This document shows, piece after piece, positions 19,150 to 27,603 of a stretch of DNA of 64,000 nucleotides (the stretch's first letter is position 1; each line of letters begins with the position of its first letter). The notes beneath the pieces were generated by a model. The model was not told the DNA's origin. It ran no database searches and saw only the letters and a list, made by a program, of their open reading frames with translations. The stretch comes from Chlorobiaceae bacterium. GTDB lineage: Bacteria; Bacteroidota; Chlorobiia; Chlorobiales; Chlorobiaceae. The translations under genes and the position numbers were made by a program. The stretch lies in NCBI GenBank assembly GCA_013334865.1, contig JAAXWS010000003.1:104477-168476 (forward strand), given 5' to 3'.

Positions 19150-20022
19150 ATGCTGGTCAAAGAGATTCTCGAATCGAGCAATGAACCGATCTTCAGCTTT
19201 GAGTTCTTCCCGCCGAAAAAGCAGGAGGAGTGGGACAATCTCTTTGCAACCATCACCAACCTCTCCCCCCTCAAGCCATCCTACGTCAGCGTCACCTATG
19301 GCGCTGGCGGGTCGACGAGGGAGCGCACGCACAACCTGGTCACCAGGATCCAGAAGGAGACGGGGCTGACGGTCGTCTCGCACCTGACCTGCATCTGCTC
19401 GGGCCAGGAGGAGATCGGCCCGATCCTCGAGCTCTATCGCGAACACGGCATCGTCAACGTCCTGGCGCTTCGTGGCGACAAGCCGGCGGATGTCGCCACG
19501 ATCGAAGAGGCCATCAGGGACTTCCCGCATGCCATCGACCTGGTCAGGTTCATCAAGGCGAACTTCCCCGAGATGGGCGTCGGCGTGGCCGGCTTCCCCG
19601 AAGGCCACCCGGAGACCCCGAACCGCATGAAGGAGCTCGAGTACCTGAAGGAGAAGGTGGATGCCGGCGCCGACTACATCGTGACCCAGCTCTTCTTCGA
19701 CAACCGCGACTATTTCGATTACGTGGAGCGCTGCAGGATCGCGGGCATCAACGTCCCGATCATCCCGGGCATCATGCCGATCACGACCAGGAAAGGGATG
19801 ATCCGCATGTCCGAGCTGGCGCTCGGTTCACGCATCCCCGCAAGGCTCCTCAAAAGGGTGCTCGAGGCGAAGGACGACCGTGAGGTCGCGGAGATCGGCA
19901 TCGAGTGGGCCACCCGGCAGGTCCAGGAGCTCATCGACAACCACGTCAGGGGCATCCACTTCTACACCCTCAACCTCGCCGAAGCCACCCTGAGGATCTT
20001 CAGGAACATCAGGAAGGGTTAA
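19150..20022 (+). CDS. metF: 5,10-methylenetetrahydrofolate reductase
   Basis: FAD-dependent reduction of methylene-THF to methyl-THF for methionine synthesis. The 290-residue TIM-barrel protein has the N-terminal FSFEFFPPK motif with the catalytic glutamate, SVTYGAGGSTRERT, HLTCICSGQEEI, NVLALRGD and VTQLFFDNRDYFDYVERC. All are conserved MTHFR landmarks. It is likely monocistronic, with its own promoter element and a shared bidirectional terminator with lysA. Confidence 0.96.
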   Translation: MLVKEILESSNEPIFSFEFFPPKKQEEWDNLFATITNLSPLKPSYVSVTYGAGGSTRERTHNLVTRIQKETGLTVVSHLTCICSGQEEIGPILELYREHGIVNVLALRGDKPADVATIEEAIRDFPHAIDLVRFIKANFPEMGVGVAGFPEGHPETPNRMKELEYLKEKVDAGADYIVTQLFFDNRDYFDYVERCRIAGINVPIIPGIMPITTRKGMIRMSELALGSRIPARLLKRVLEAKDDREVAEIGIEWATRQVQELIDNHVRGIHFYTLNLAEATLRIFRNIRKG

Positions 20023-20029
20023 GAAAATC

Positions 20030-20065
20030 GTGGACGTAGTGGACTGAGTGGACGCAGTGGACCAA
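20030..20065 (+). repeat. 9-bp tandem repeat, four units
   Basis: Four consecutive 9-mers of form GTGGACNNN (GTGGACGTA, GTGGACTGA, GTGGACGCA, GTGGACCAA) between the metF stop and its terminator. The same unit in the other orientation occurs before recD2 at 47390-47425. Confidence 0.8.
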
Positions 20066-20070
20066 ATAAT

Positions 20071-20100
20071 AGAAAAGGCAGCTCATCGGCTGCCTTTTCT
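20071..20100. terminator. Bidirectional terminator between metF and lysA
   Basis: AGAAAAGGCAGC (20071-20082) pairs with GCTGCCTTTTCT (20089-20100) around a 6-nt loop. The arms carry A-rich and T-rich outer ends, which suits termination of the two convergent genes. Confidence 0.85.
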
Positions 20101-20126
20101 GGTAATTCTCTTCGTCCACTCCCACA

Positions 20127-21377
20127 TTACATTTCGTTCTGTACAAGCTGTTCGTAGCTCTCCCGCCTGCGCATGAGCGTAGCCTCTCTGCCGTCGACCA
20201 TTACTTCGGCCGGACGGAGGCGCCCGTTGTAGTTGCTGCCCATGACCGACGAGTAAGCCCCCGAGGAGAGCACCGCCAGCAGTTCCCCTTCACCCGCATT
20301 GTCTATCATGCGGTGGCGGGCGAAGAAGTCGCTTGACTCGCAGACCGGGCCGACCACATCCGCCACGATGCTCTCGTCATGCTGCCTGACCGAAAGCACC
20401 TCGTGGTGCGACTGGTACAGGGCCGGGCGGATCAGCTCGGTCATGCCGGCATCGACGATGAAAAACTCCTTGCCTGCGTGGTTCCTCTTCCTGTAGAGCA
20501 CTCTGGTCAGCAGCACAGAAGAGTTCGCCGTGATGAAACGTCCGGGTTCGAAGATGACCGTCACGCCCAGCCCTTCCAGCATCGGCACCAGCTTCTCGGC
20601 GAAGCGCCCGATCGGCGTCGCCGGCTTCTGGGGATCATAGGTCACCGGGAACCCGCCGCCGATGTCGAACCACCTGATGTCGAAGCCCAGCGACCTCGAC
20701 GTAGCGAGCACGTCGAGCAGCTTCTGCGTCGCGGCGACGTAGTATTCGGGATCGAAGATCTGCGAGCCGATATGCATGTCGAGCCCCTGGAGCGACAGGT
20801 TAGGCAGGATCCTGAACAGCTCGAACACCTCGCCCAGTTCGGCCTCGTCGATGCCGAACTTCTCCTTGCTGTCCCCGGTGGTGATGTAGGGATGGGTTTC
20901 GGCCGTCACGTTCGGGTTGATCCTGATGGCCACGGTTGCGACTTTGCCGAGCCGGCCGGCGACGCGGTCGATGGCCCGGAGTTCGGAAACCGATTCGGCC
21001 TTCAGCATCAGCACCCCGGTGGTCAGCCCGTATTCGATCTCCTGTTCGGACTTGCCGACGCCGGCCATGATGATGCGGTCAGGCGATACCCCGGCTTTAA
21101 GGGCACGGTAGAGCTCGCCCCCGGAATTCACGTCGCAGCCGCACCCTTCGGCGCAGAGGGTCCGGATCACCGAGAGGTTGAAATTGGCCTTGACCGAATA
21201 GCAGGTAAAATGAGGCAGGCCTTCGAACGCGGACTCGAACGCCCGGTACTGGCTGACCAGGCTCTGGCGGCTGGTCACGTAGAGGGGGGTGCCGAACCGT
21301 TCGGCAAGACTGTCGAGCGCAAGCGCCTCACAGCAGAGGGTTCCGTCGACATAAGAGAAGAAATGACTGTCCAGCAC
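20127..21377 (-). CDS. lysA: Diaminopimelate decarboxylase
   Basis: PLP enzyme that decarboxylates meso-DAP to lysine. The alanine-racemase-fold part has YSVKANFN with the PLP lysine, MHIGSQI, and FDIGGGFPVTY. The C-terminal barrel has EPGRFI, ...DVVGPVCESSDFF and GAYSSVMGSNYN. I place the start at GTG 21377 (VLDSHFFSYVDGTL), giving 416 residues, the usual size. An upstream ATG at 21491 would place the rpmG promoter inside lysA and leave only 24 nt between the divergent genes. ATGs at 21443 and 21455 are other options. Confidence 0.9.
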   Translation of the reverse strand: MLDSHFFSYVDGTLCCEALALDSLAERFGTPLYVTSRQSLVSQYRAFESAFEGLPHFTCYSVKANFNLSVIRTLCAEGCGCDVNSGGELYRALKAGVSPDRIIMAGVGKSEQEIEYGLTTGVLMLKAESVSELRAIDRVAGRLGKVATVAIRINPNVTAETHPYITTGDSKEKFGIDEAELGEVFELFRILPNLSLQGLDMHIGSQIFDPEYYVAATQKLLDVLATSRSLGFDIRWFDIGGGFPVTYDPQKPATPIGRFAEKLVPMLEGLGVTVIFEPGRFITANSSVLLTRVLYRKRNHAGKEFFIVDAGMTELIRPALYQSHHEVLSVRQHDESIVADVVGPVCESSDFFARHRMIDNAGEGELLAVLSSGAYSSVMGSNYNGRLRPAEVMVDGREATLMRRRESYEQLVQNEM

Positions 21378-21449
21378 TGCGGGTATATTATGGTGTTTGT
21401 GGAAAGACTCAATAATAGTGTTTCTCTGCAAAACAAAAAACATCTGCAC

Positions 21450-21478
21450 TTGCATAATCAGGGGGCGGATTGTATATT
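21450..21478 (+). promoter_or_regulatory. Sigma-70-type promoter of rpmG
   Basis: TTGCAT (21450-21455), a 17-nt spacer and TATATT (21473-21478), with the rpmG ATG 37 nt further on. It is among the clearest promoters in the window. Its position argues against the longest lysA reading. Confidence 0.7.
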
Positions 21479-21515
21479 CGTTGCTCATCAAACCAACAAC
21501 TGACCGACGTTACAG

Positions 21516-21698
21516 ATGGCAAAGGGAAAAGAGAACAGGATCGTTATCACGCTCGAGTGCACCGAAGCGAAAAAGGAAGGCAAGCCGGTCTCGAGGTACA
21601 CCACGACCAAAAACAAGAAGAACACGACGGATCGTCTCATCCTCAAGAAGTACAATCCGAACCTGAAAAGGCATACCGAGCACAAAGAGATCAAGTGA
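21516..21698 (+). CDS. rpmG: 50S ribosomal protein L33
   Basis: A 60-residue basic ribosomal protein: [21 protein letters not shown]..., with [23 protein letters not shown]. This is the cysteine-poor (zinc-independent) L33 form, since the paired CxxC motifs are absent. The tRNA-Leu gene follows 55 nt after the stop and may be in the same transcript. Confidence 0.95.
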   Translation: MAKGKENRIVITLECTEAKKEGKPVSRYTTTKNKKNTTDRLILKKYNPNLKRHTEHKEIK

Positions 21699-21753
21699 TT
21701 AGCATATTCATCAAAAAGAGCTTATCTTGATTCATGCGCCTTTTTGACTGATT

Positions 21754-21835
21754 GCCCGAATGGCGGAACTGGTAGACGCACTCGTTTCAGGGACGAGCGC
21801 CGAGAGGTGTAGGAGTTCGAATCTCCTTTCGGGCA
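21754..21835 (+). tRNA. tRNA-Leu (anticodon CAG)
   Basis: Acceptor arms GCCCGAA (21754-21760) and TTCGGGC (21828-21834) pair fully, with discriminator A21835. The D-arm region is tggcggaactggtagacgc. The anticodon stem CTCGT/ACGAG encloses TTCAGGG, giving anticodon CAG (21788-21790). A class II variable arm follows, then the T-arm GGAGTTCGAATCTCC. The long variable arm and A at the discriminator suit leucine. CCA is not encoded. Confidence 0.95.
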
Positions 21836-21926
21836 CAAACAAGCTGCTACAGCGACATGCACAACAGTCAGGCACTTGATAGGGATATCACCATCGTTTG
21901 TTCAGATAGCAGATTGCATTCAGGGT

Positions 21927-21957
21927 AAGCACCTTCCATGGAGGTGCTTTTTTTTCT
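21927..21957 (+). terminator. Rho-independent terminator after tRNA-Leu
   Basis: AAGCACCT (21927-21934) and AGGTGCTT (21942-21949) around a 7-nt loop, followed by a T-run. It precedes the zinc-ribbon gene. Confidence 0.85.
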
Positions 21958-21986
21958 CCTTTTTCAATATCTAAACCGACGCAGTA

Positions 21987-22796
21987 GTGGATCATACAAA
22001 AATCAATCTCATCGTTCGCCTCCAGCATATCGACAACCTGATCGAGAGCATCATGAGCCTTCAGAAAGGGCTTCCGGAGGAGATCGCTGCACTTGACGAG
22101 GATCTTGCGTTCACGTCCCGCCAGATCGAGGCAAGGAAGAAAATCGCCGAAGAGCACCTCAAGCTTCGCGAACGCCTCAACGGCACCATCAACGACTGCA
22201 AGGAAAAGATCAAGTCGTTCAAGGAGAAGCAGACGCTGGCCAGGAACAACAAGGAGTATGATGCGCTCTCCAAGCAGATCGAGTACGAGGAGAAGGAGAT
22301 CGCCCAGTCAGAGATCCGGCTCCAGGATATCTCCCATGCCGAGCACCACGCCCAGGAACTCCAGAAGAAAGGCCGTGAACTGATTGCCGAAAATCGCTAC
22401 GATGAGATCTCGGAAGAGATGATGCCGGACGATGTCCTGCACCAGCAGCTCGAGGACCTCAGCAAGCAGGTCGAGATGAAGAAAGAGGAGCTCGACAGCA
22501 TCGTCATCGAAACCGCCGAAGAGATCGACCAGCTCAGGAAGACCCTCGATGCCCAGCGCGGCATCGTCACCAGGGAAGCCAAGCGCCTGCTCGACAAGTA
22601 CGACCACCTGAAGAGCGGCACCCTGCAGAACGCGGTGGTCAAACTCGACCGCCACGCATGTTCCGGCTGCAACACGAGGGTTCCCACCAACAGGCACACG
22701 CTGATCGTGCAGGGCGGGTTTTATGTCTGCGAATCGTGTGGGCGCCTCGTCGTCCACGAGCGGCTCTTCGAGGAGGCTGCCGCCGAAGGCAAGTGA
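21987..22796 (+). CDS. Coiled-coil C4-type zinc-ribbon protein
   Basis: A 269-residue cytoplasmic protein (GTG start). Residues about 5-200 are a long, highly charged antiparallel coiled coil. Residues about 220-260 form a zinc ribbon with CSGCNTRVP and CESCGRLVV, two CxxC pairs. This is the zf-RING_7/C4-type family found next to nif3/YbgI genes in other bacteria, though no nif3 lies here. The role is thought to involve nucleic acid or protein interaction and is not established. It has its own terminator. Confidence 0.85.
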   Translation: MDHTKINLIVRLQHIDNLIESIMSLQKGLPEEIAALDEDLAFTSRQIEARKKIAEEHLKLRERLNGTINDCKEKIKSFKEKQTLARNNKEYDALSKQIEYEEKEIAQSEIRLQDISHAEHHAQELQKKGRELIAENRYDEISEEMMPDDVLHQQLEDLSKQVEMKKEELDSIVIETAEEIDQLRKTLDAQRGIVTREAKRLLDKYDHLKSGTLQNAVVKLDRHACSGCNTRVPTNRHTLIVQGGFYVCESCGRLVVHERLFEEAAAEGK

Positions 22797-22818
22797 TCGT
22801 CAGCATCGCCATCCAAGG

Positions 22819-22854
22819 CACCTGAACGGACAGTTCCGTTCAGGTGTTCTTTTT
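22819..22854 (+). terminator. Rho-independent terminator after the zinc-ribbon gene
   Basis: CACCTGAACGGA (22819-22830) pairs with TCCGTTCAGGTG (22835-22846) over a CAGT loop, followed by TTCTTTTT. It separates this gene from rnpB. Confidence 0.9.
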
Positions 22855-22880
22855 CCTGTATTCCACTGTTCTTCTTCTTT

Positions 22881-23301
22881 GCTGAAACCGCAAGCGTGCA
22901 GTCGCTGCATGGCCCGTCCATGCAGAGGAAAGTCCGAACTTCACAGGGCAGGGTGCCGGCCGAGAACCTCTGGTTCAAGTCCGGGGGCAGCGGCGCAAGC
23001 CGGCTGTCACAGAGAGTGCAACAGAAAGCGAACCGCCACGGGTGACCGTGGTAAGGGTGAAAAGGCGGTGTAAGAGACCACCAGGTATTCCAGTGATGGG
23101 GTACGCTATGAAAACCTCCCCGAAGCAAGGCCAAATAAGGAAGCTTTCCCCGCAAGGGGAGAAGGGTTGCCCGTCCAAATCCGCAAGCGGGCCGAAAGGC
23201 CTTCTTCTGAAAGTTTCCGGGTAGGCCGCACCAGATAAATGGCTGCAGTTTCGCCACTCGAAGGCGATCCACAGAATTCGGCTTACAGCTTCGGTTTCGG
23301 C
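22881..23301 (+). ncRNA. rnpB: RNase P RNA, bacterial type A
   Basis: Catalytic RNA that matures tRNA 5' ends. The conserved core GAGGAAAGTCCGAACTTC with ACAGGGCAGGGTGCCGG lies near 22923-22963 (CR-I). ACAGAAA...CCGCCACGGG and TAAGAGACCACC are in the middle. Near the 3' end is GTAGGCCGCACCAGATAAATGG (23223-23244, read as two overlapping conserved parts), then CAGAATTCGGCTTA (CR-V). The ends gctgaaaccg and cggtttcggc pair as P1, one G-U included. A T-run follows directly and ends transcription. Ends are set by P1 and may be off by a few nt. Confidence 0.95.
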
Positions 23302-23309
23302 TTTTTTTT

Positions 23310-26012
23310 TTACGAATTGATCATATCCCGCACCTTACCCAGCATCGTCTGCATGGTGAACGGCTTCTGCAGGAAAGCGACGCCCTTACCCACATCGCCA
23401 TTACCTGAAATGATGTTCTTCGTGTACCCCGACATGTAGATGACCTTCAGTTCCGGCAGCATGCCGAGCGCCTTTTCGAAAAGCTCACGCCCGTTGATGC
23501 CTTTCATGACCAGGTCGGTCAGCAACAGGTCCGGCACTACGGATTTTGCTGCCAGCATGCCGATGGCCTCTTCACCGCTCGGCGCACTGAAGACCTCGAA
23601 CCCTTCGTGCAGCAAGGACTGTTCGACGAACTGCCTGACCAGTTCATCGTCCTCGACAACCAGGACGACGCCGGTATTGCCTGCCTGCATTGCCGTGACT
23701 TTTTCGGCCGGCACGCCTCCAAGCTCTCCGGCCTGCCTCGGAAACCAGATCCTGAAACTGCTGCCCTTTCCCGTTTCGCTCGACACCTTGATGAATCCGC
23801 CGTGCTGCTTGACGATGCCATAGACGGTCGACAATCCGAGCCCGGTCCCCTTTCCTTTCGGCTTGGTGGTGAAAAACGGCTCGAACACATGGGAGAGGGT
23901 CTCGCTGTCCATGCCTTCTCCGTTGTCGCTCACCGAGAGCAGGACGTAACGCCCGACCGGCACCCCATCGAAAAGCGCCTCCTGGCCGGCCTCAACGAGC
24001 GCCTCCGAGGTTTCGATCAACAGATTGCCTCCGGACGGCATCGAGTCGTCGGCATTGATGGCCAGGTTCATGATGATCTGCTCGATCTGGCCGGCATCGC
24101 CGATCATGGAAAGCACGTTGGTGTCGAAACGGTAGGTGATCTCGACGTTGGAGCGGATGGTCCGGCGGAGCAGGGGCCCGAATCCACGGACGACGGCGTT
24201 GAGGTCAAGCGCCCTGAACTCGAGAGCCTGGCTGCTGCTGAAGGCCAGCAACTGGCGGATCAGGTCGCGTGCCTTCAACGCAGCCTCATGCATCACGTGG
24301 AGGTGCTGGCGCCGGGCATCATCGGGCTCGAGCCTGTTGGCGAGGATTTCGGAGTAGCCGAGAATCGGGGTAAGGAGGTTGTTCAGGTCATGGGACACAC
24401 CCCCGGCAAGGCGGCCGATCGACTCCAGCTTCTGGGACTGGAACAGCTGCTTTTCGAGGCCGGAGCGCTCCTTATCGGCCAGCTTCCGTCCGGTGACGTC
24501 ACGCATGAACACAAGGGCCCCGTGCCGGCCGGCATAGACGAACGGCACGGCGGAGATTTCCGCATCGAATGAGCTGCCGTCGAGCCGCAGCATCTTCTCC
24601 TCGAGCAGGGGCACCGCCATCAGCTCCTTGTTGAGCATCCTGATCCTTTCCGAAACGATCTTCCTGTACTCCGGATGGACATGCTCCACGATCCGGGAGC
24701 CGATGATCTGGCCGGGTGTGGTCGCCCCGAACATCTGCATGGCCGAAGGATTCATGTAGGCGAACGTCCCTTTGGTCTGGATGAAAATCCCCTCCGGCGC
24801 AGATTCGACTGCAGAACGGAACCTCACCTCGCTCTCGATCAGCGCCATCTGCGAATTCTTGCGTTCGGAGATGTCCTGCACGGTCGCTATCCGGTACAGC
24901 GGATTGCCCTGCTCGTCCGGAATGCTCACGATATCCATCTGGACCGGGAAGCTCCCGCCGTCTCCCCTGACCATACGGGATTCGTAGCTGACGAAACCCT
25001 TCCGGTCGGCCTCCTGGAGCAGTTCCGATACCTGCCGATGCTCCTCCGGTACGTACATGCTCAAAATGGGAACCCCCTCGATCTCGTCCACGGAAAGGCG
25101 GTGCATCCTGGCGAACGCCTCATTGCAGGTAAGGATGCAGTTCTCTGACGGCAGGCCGATGGCGATGCCATGGGAGCAGTAACGGAATGCGTCTGCCCAG
25201 AGGCGGGTCTCCTTCTCCTGCCTGATTCTTTCGGTGATGTCGCGCGCGATCGAATAGAGGGCTTCGCCACTTTCGCAGATGGTATTCCATTCGAGCCAGT
25301 GCCAGGAGCCATCCTTTGCCCGGTACCGGTTGACGAAGGAGCGGGAGACCCCGCCGTCAAGAATCTTCTGCAGCTCCCTGCGACTGGCCTCCCTGTCGTC
25401 AGGATGGACCAGCTCGAAATACGAACTCGAAAGAAGTTCTTCAGGCGTGTAACCGAGCGTAGCCTGCCACGCCGGATTGACCTTGGTCAGGCATCCTTCC
25501 GGATTTGAAATGGTCACCAGGTCGGGCACGAAGTTGAACAGGCGTTCGAACTCGAGTTCGGCGGTTTTCCCCCGGGTGATATCCCTGACGGAACAGAGCA
25601 CTCCGATGATCTCGCCGGCTTGGTTCTCGACCGGGATTTTCCGCGAATGGAGCCAGATCCTCCCGGTTTTGCCCGTAACCTCCCAATCCCGTATCTCGGC
25701 CTTTCGGGTGCGCATGACCTCCTGGTCGCTGTCGACGTAGTCATCGGCCTCCGCACCAGGAAACAGCTCATGGTCCGTTTTTCCGATACACTCCGCCATG
25801 CTCCGTCCCACCGCATGGCGGAACGCTTCATTGACGATTCGGTAGACCGATTCACGATCCTTGAAAAAAAGCATGTCGCCCGTAATATCGATGAACGCGT
25901 CGAACATGGACCGCTGTTCGGCCTGTCGCTGCTCGAGCGCATCGATTCGTGCCCGCGCAGCCGCGAGCTCCTCCCGAAGTCGATTGACCTCTGCCGGATC
26001 GCCTACCGTCAT
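23310..26012 (-). CDS. Soluble multi-PAS hybrid histidine kinase
   Basis: A 900-residue sensor with no membrane segment, so it senses cytoplasmic signals. A short coiled coil (1-35) is followed by four PAS/PAC modules (about 36-148, 155-265, 275-388, 395-512); each linker ends in a D(I/V)T/S-R/ER(K) motif. HisKA is GRLAGGVSHDLNN with His541. HATPase_c has DNGEGMD and GKGTGLGLSTVYGIVKQHGG. The C-terminal receiver (about 780-895) has VVEDDELVR, phospho-acceptor Asp in LLLTDLVMKG, and KPF. The domain order suggests a redox or ligand sensor with internal phosphorelay. It lies 12 nt after the CPxC gene, so the two are probably one operon. The output partner is not visible. Confidence 0.9.
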   Translation of the reverse strand: MTVGDPAEVNRLREELAAARARIDALEQRQAEQRSMFDAFIDITGDMLFFKDRESVYRIVNEAFRHAVGRSMAECIGKTDHELFPGAEADDYVDSDQEVMRTRKAEIRDWEVTGKTGRIWLHSRKIPVENQAGEIIGVLCSVRDITRGKTAELEFERLFNFVPDLVTISNPEGCLTKVNPAWQATLGYTPEELLSSSYFELVHPDDREASRRELQKILDGGVSRSFVNRYRAKDGSWHWLEWNTICESGEALYSIARDITERIRQEKETRLWADAFRYCSHGIAIGLPSENCILTCNEAFARMHRLSVDEIEGVPILSMYVPEEHRQVSELLQEADRKGFVSYESRMVRGDGGSFPVQMDIVSIPDEQGNPLYRIATVQDISERKNSQMALIESEVRFRSAVESAPEGIFIQTKGTFAYMNPSAMQMFGATTPGQIIGSRIVEHVHPEYRKIVSERIRMLNKELMAVPLLEEKMLRLDGSSFDAEISAVPFVYAGRHGALVFMRDVTGRKLADKERSGLEKQLFQSQKLESIGRLAGGVSHDLNNLLTPILGYSEILANRLEPDDARRQHLHVMHEAALKARDLIRQLLAFSSSQALEFRALDLNAVVRGFGPLLRRTIRSNVEITYRFDTNVLSMIGDAGQIEQIIMNLAINADDSMPSGGNLLIETSEALVEAGQEALFDGVPVGRYVLLSVSDNGEGMDSETLSHVFEPFFTTKPKGKGTGLGLSTVYGIVKQHGGFIKVSSETGKGSSFRIWFPRQAGELGGVPAEKVTAMQAGNTGVVLVVEDDELVRQFVEQSLLHEGFEVFSAPSGEEAIGMLAAKSVVPDLLLTDLVMKGINGRELFEKALGMLPELKVIYMSGYTKNIISGNGDVGKGVAFLQKPFTMQTMLGKVRDMINS

Positions 26013-26024
26013 CGCTGTAAAGGC

Positions 26025-26216
26025 CTAAACATCCTCGCTCCTCGTTTCAGCCGACACCGATCCATCATCGGAGACCGTGATGGCCATGGTCACCGGCCGG
26101 TTGCACACCTCGCAATCTTCGATGAGCTCCTGGTCTCCGATCGAACAGTCCACCAGGATCTCGAAGCTTTGGGCGCAATACGGACATACCACGACGACTG
26201 TCTGCTCGGTATTCAT
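26025..26216 (-). CDS. CPxCG-type cysteine-rich small protein
   Basis: A 63-residue protein: VVVVCPYCAQSFEILVDCS..., then IEDCEVCNRPVTMAI. The two CxxC pairs form a zinc-knuckle or rubredoxin-like fold, as in the CPXCG-motif family. It sits immediately upstream of the multi-PAS kinase (12 nt), so it may be a small accessory or metal/redox module for that pathway. That link is inference from adjacency. Confidence 0.8.
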   Translation of the reverse strand: MNTEQTVVVVCPYCAQSFEILVDCSIGDQELIEDCEVCNRPVTMAITVSDDGSVSAETRSEDV

Positions 26217-26333
26217 GGCTCGCCTCCCGCATTGAAGTTGAAATTGCAGAAACTACCGGCCTGCTTGTACAAAGAACTTACACATTTCTAACAATCCGGA
26301 CATTCCCGGGGTTTCTCGAACGACACGAAAACA

Positions 26334-27512
26334 TCATCCGGGCCGACTGCCCTGGAGACGGTCGCAGGCCTCGATCAGCACCTGCTCATCTTTGGCGAAA
26401 CAGAAACGGACCAGCGAGTCGCCGCCCCCGTCATGATAGAACGCCGATCCCGGCACGGCAGCAACGCCGGTCGTGCGAAGGATATGCATCGCCTTCTCCC
26501 TCGGCCCGTCACCCGGCAGGTGCGAGACGTCGGCGAGCACATAATAGGCCCCGTCGGGCACATACGGCTTCAGGCCGGCCTCGGCAAGCGCACCGCAGAA
26601 CAGGTCCCGCTTCGCGCCATACTCCTCGGCAAGTCCACGGTAGTAGTCGTCGCCGAGGGCAAGAAGCCCTGCGGCAACTCCCATCTGCAGGGGGGCGGGG
26701 GCGCAGACGTAGACCAGGTCGTTGAAGTTGCCGATGGCAGCCGCCCACTTCGGGTGGCACATCGCATACCCGATACGCCACCCGGTGATGCTGAAGGTCT
26801 TGGACAGCCCTGAAACCGTGACGGTCCGTTCGCTCATGCCGGGCAGGGTTGCGATCGAGAGATGCTGCCTGCCGTCGAAGAGGAAGTGTTCGTACATCTC
26901 GTCGGTGAAGACGAAGAGGTCGTGGCGTTCGGCGAATCCCGCGAGCTGCAGCAGCTCCTCACGAGAAAACACCTTCCCTGAAGGGTTCGCCGGGGTGTTG
27001 ACGAGGATCGCCCTCGTCCTCGGGGTCACGGAGGCCTCGAGCTGCTCTATACCGAACGACCACCCGGGAGGCCGCAGCGGCACGAAGACCGGCAAGGCCC
27101 CGACGGAGCGGAGCGTGGCGACGTGGTACCCGTAGAACGGCTCGAACAGGATCACCTCGTCTCCGGGCTCGAGGAGGGCCATGAAGCTGCAGTACATCGC
27201 CCCCGTCGCTCCGGCGCTGACGATGATCCCGGCCTCCGGATCCACCTCCATGCCGGTGAAACGCCGCTGCTTGGCCGCGATCGCCTCGCGCAGCATCCTG
27301 ACGCCTGAATGGGCGGTGTAGGTGTTCGAACCCCGAAGCACCGCATCGATCGCCCCCTGCACGACAGGCCGGGGCACCGGGGTGTCGCAGACCCCCTGAG
27401 AAAGGTTGATGCCGCCGGCACGGGCGCACTCGACGGACATGGACCGTATTTCCGACTGCATGACGCAGTCGCATCGGGAACTCAAGGCAAGACAGGATCC
27501 GGCTGTCATCAT
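26334..27512 (-). CDS. Class I/II PLP-dependent aminotransferase (aspartate aminotransferase-like)
   Basis: A 392-residue fold-type I enzyme. It has INLSQGVCDTPVP and the N-terminal (Q)SEIRSMSVECARAGG. Later come GATGAMYCSFMALLEPGDEVI, the NPSGKV motif with the substrate-pocket Asn, FTDEMYEHFLFDG, and the PLP-lysine motif SGLSKTFSITGWRIGY. The final arginine region is DSLVRFCFAKDE. It transfers amino groups with 2-oxo acids; the exact amino acid cannot be fixed. An internal ATG at 27461 is an alternative start, but the upstream residues fit the family alignment. It lies downstream of the chlorosome Fe-S gene with a 91-nt gap. Confidence 0.9.
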   Translation of the reverse strand: MMTAGSCLALSSRCDCVMQSEIRSMSVECARAGGINLSQGVCDTPVPRPVVQGAIDAVLRGSNTYTAHSGVRMLREAIAAKQRRFTGMEVDPEAGIIVSAGATGAMYCSFMALLEPGDEVILFEPFYGYHVATLRSVGALPVFVPLRPPGWSFGIEQLEASVTPRTRAILVNTPANPSGKVFSREELLQLAGFAERHDLFVFTDEMYEHFLFDGRQHLSIATLPGMSERTVTVSGLSKTFSITGWRIGYAMCHPKWAAAIGNFNDLVYVCAPAPLQMGVAAGLLALGDDYYRGLAEEYGAKRDLFCGALAEAGLKPYVPDGAYYVLADVSHLPGDGPREKAMHILRTTGVAAVPGSAFYHDGGGDSLVRFCFAKDEQVLIEACDRLQGSRPG

Positions 27513-27603
27513 CTTCTCCGGAAAAGAGGGAGAGGTTGGGAATAGTGATCGTGGAGCGCCTGCCGGAGCTGCGGCGAACGCGGCTCCGGTGGCTGAGGAA
27601 CGA

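Noticed and set aside
20030..20065. Possible CRISPR or iteron array from 9-bp units
   Set aside because: Units are only 9 bp with 3 variable bases and four copies; no replication gene is near. Kept as a simple tandem repeat.
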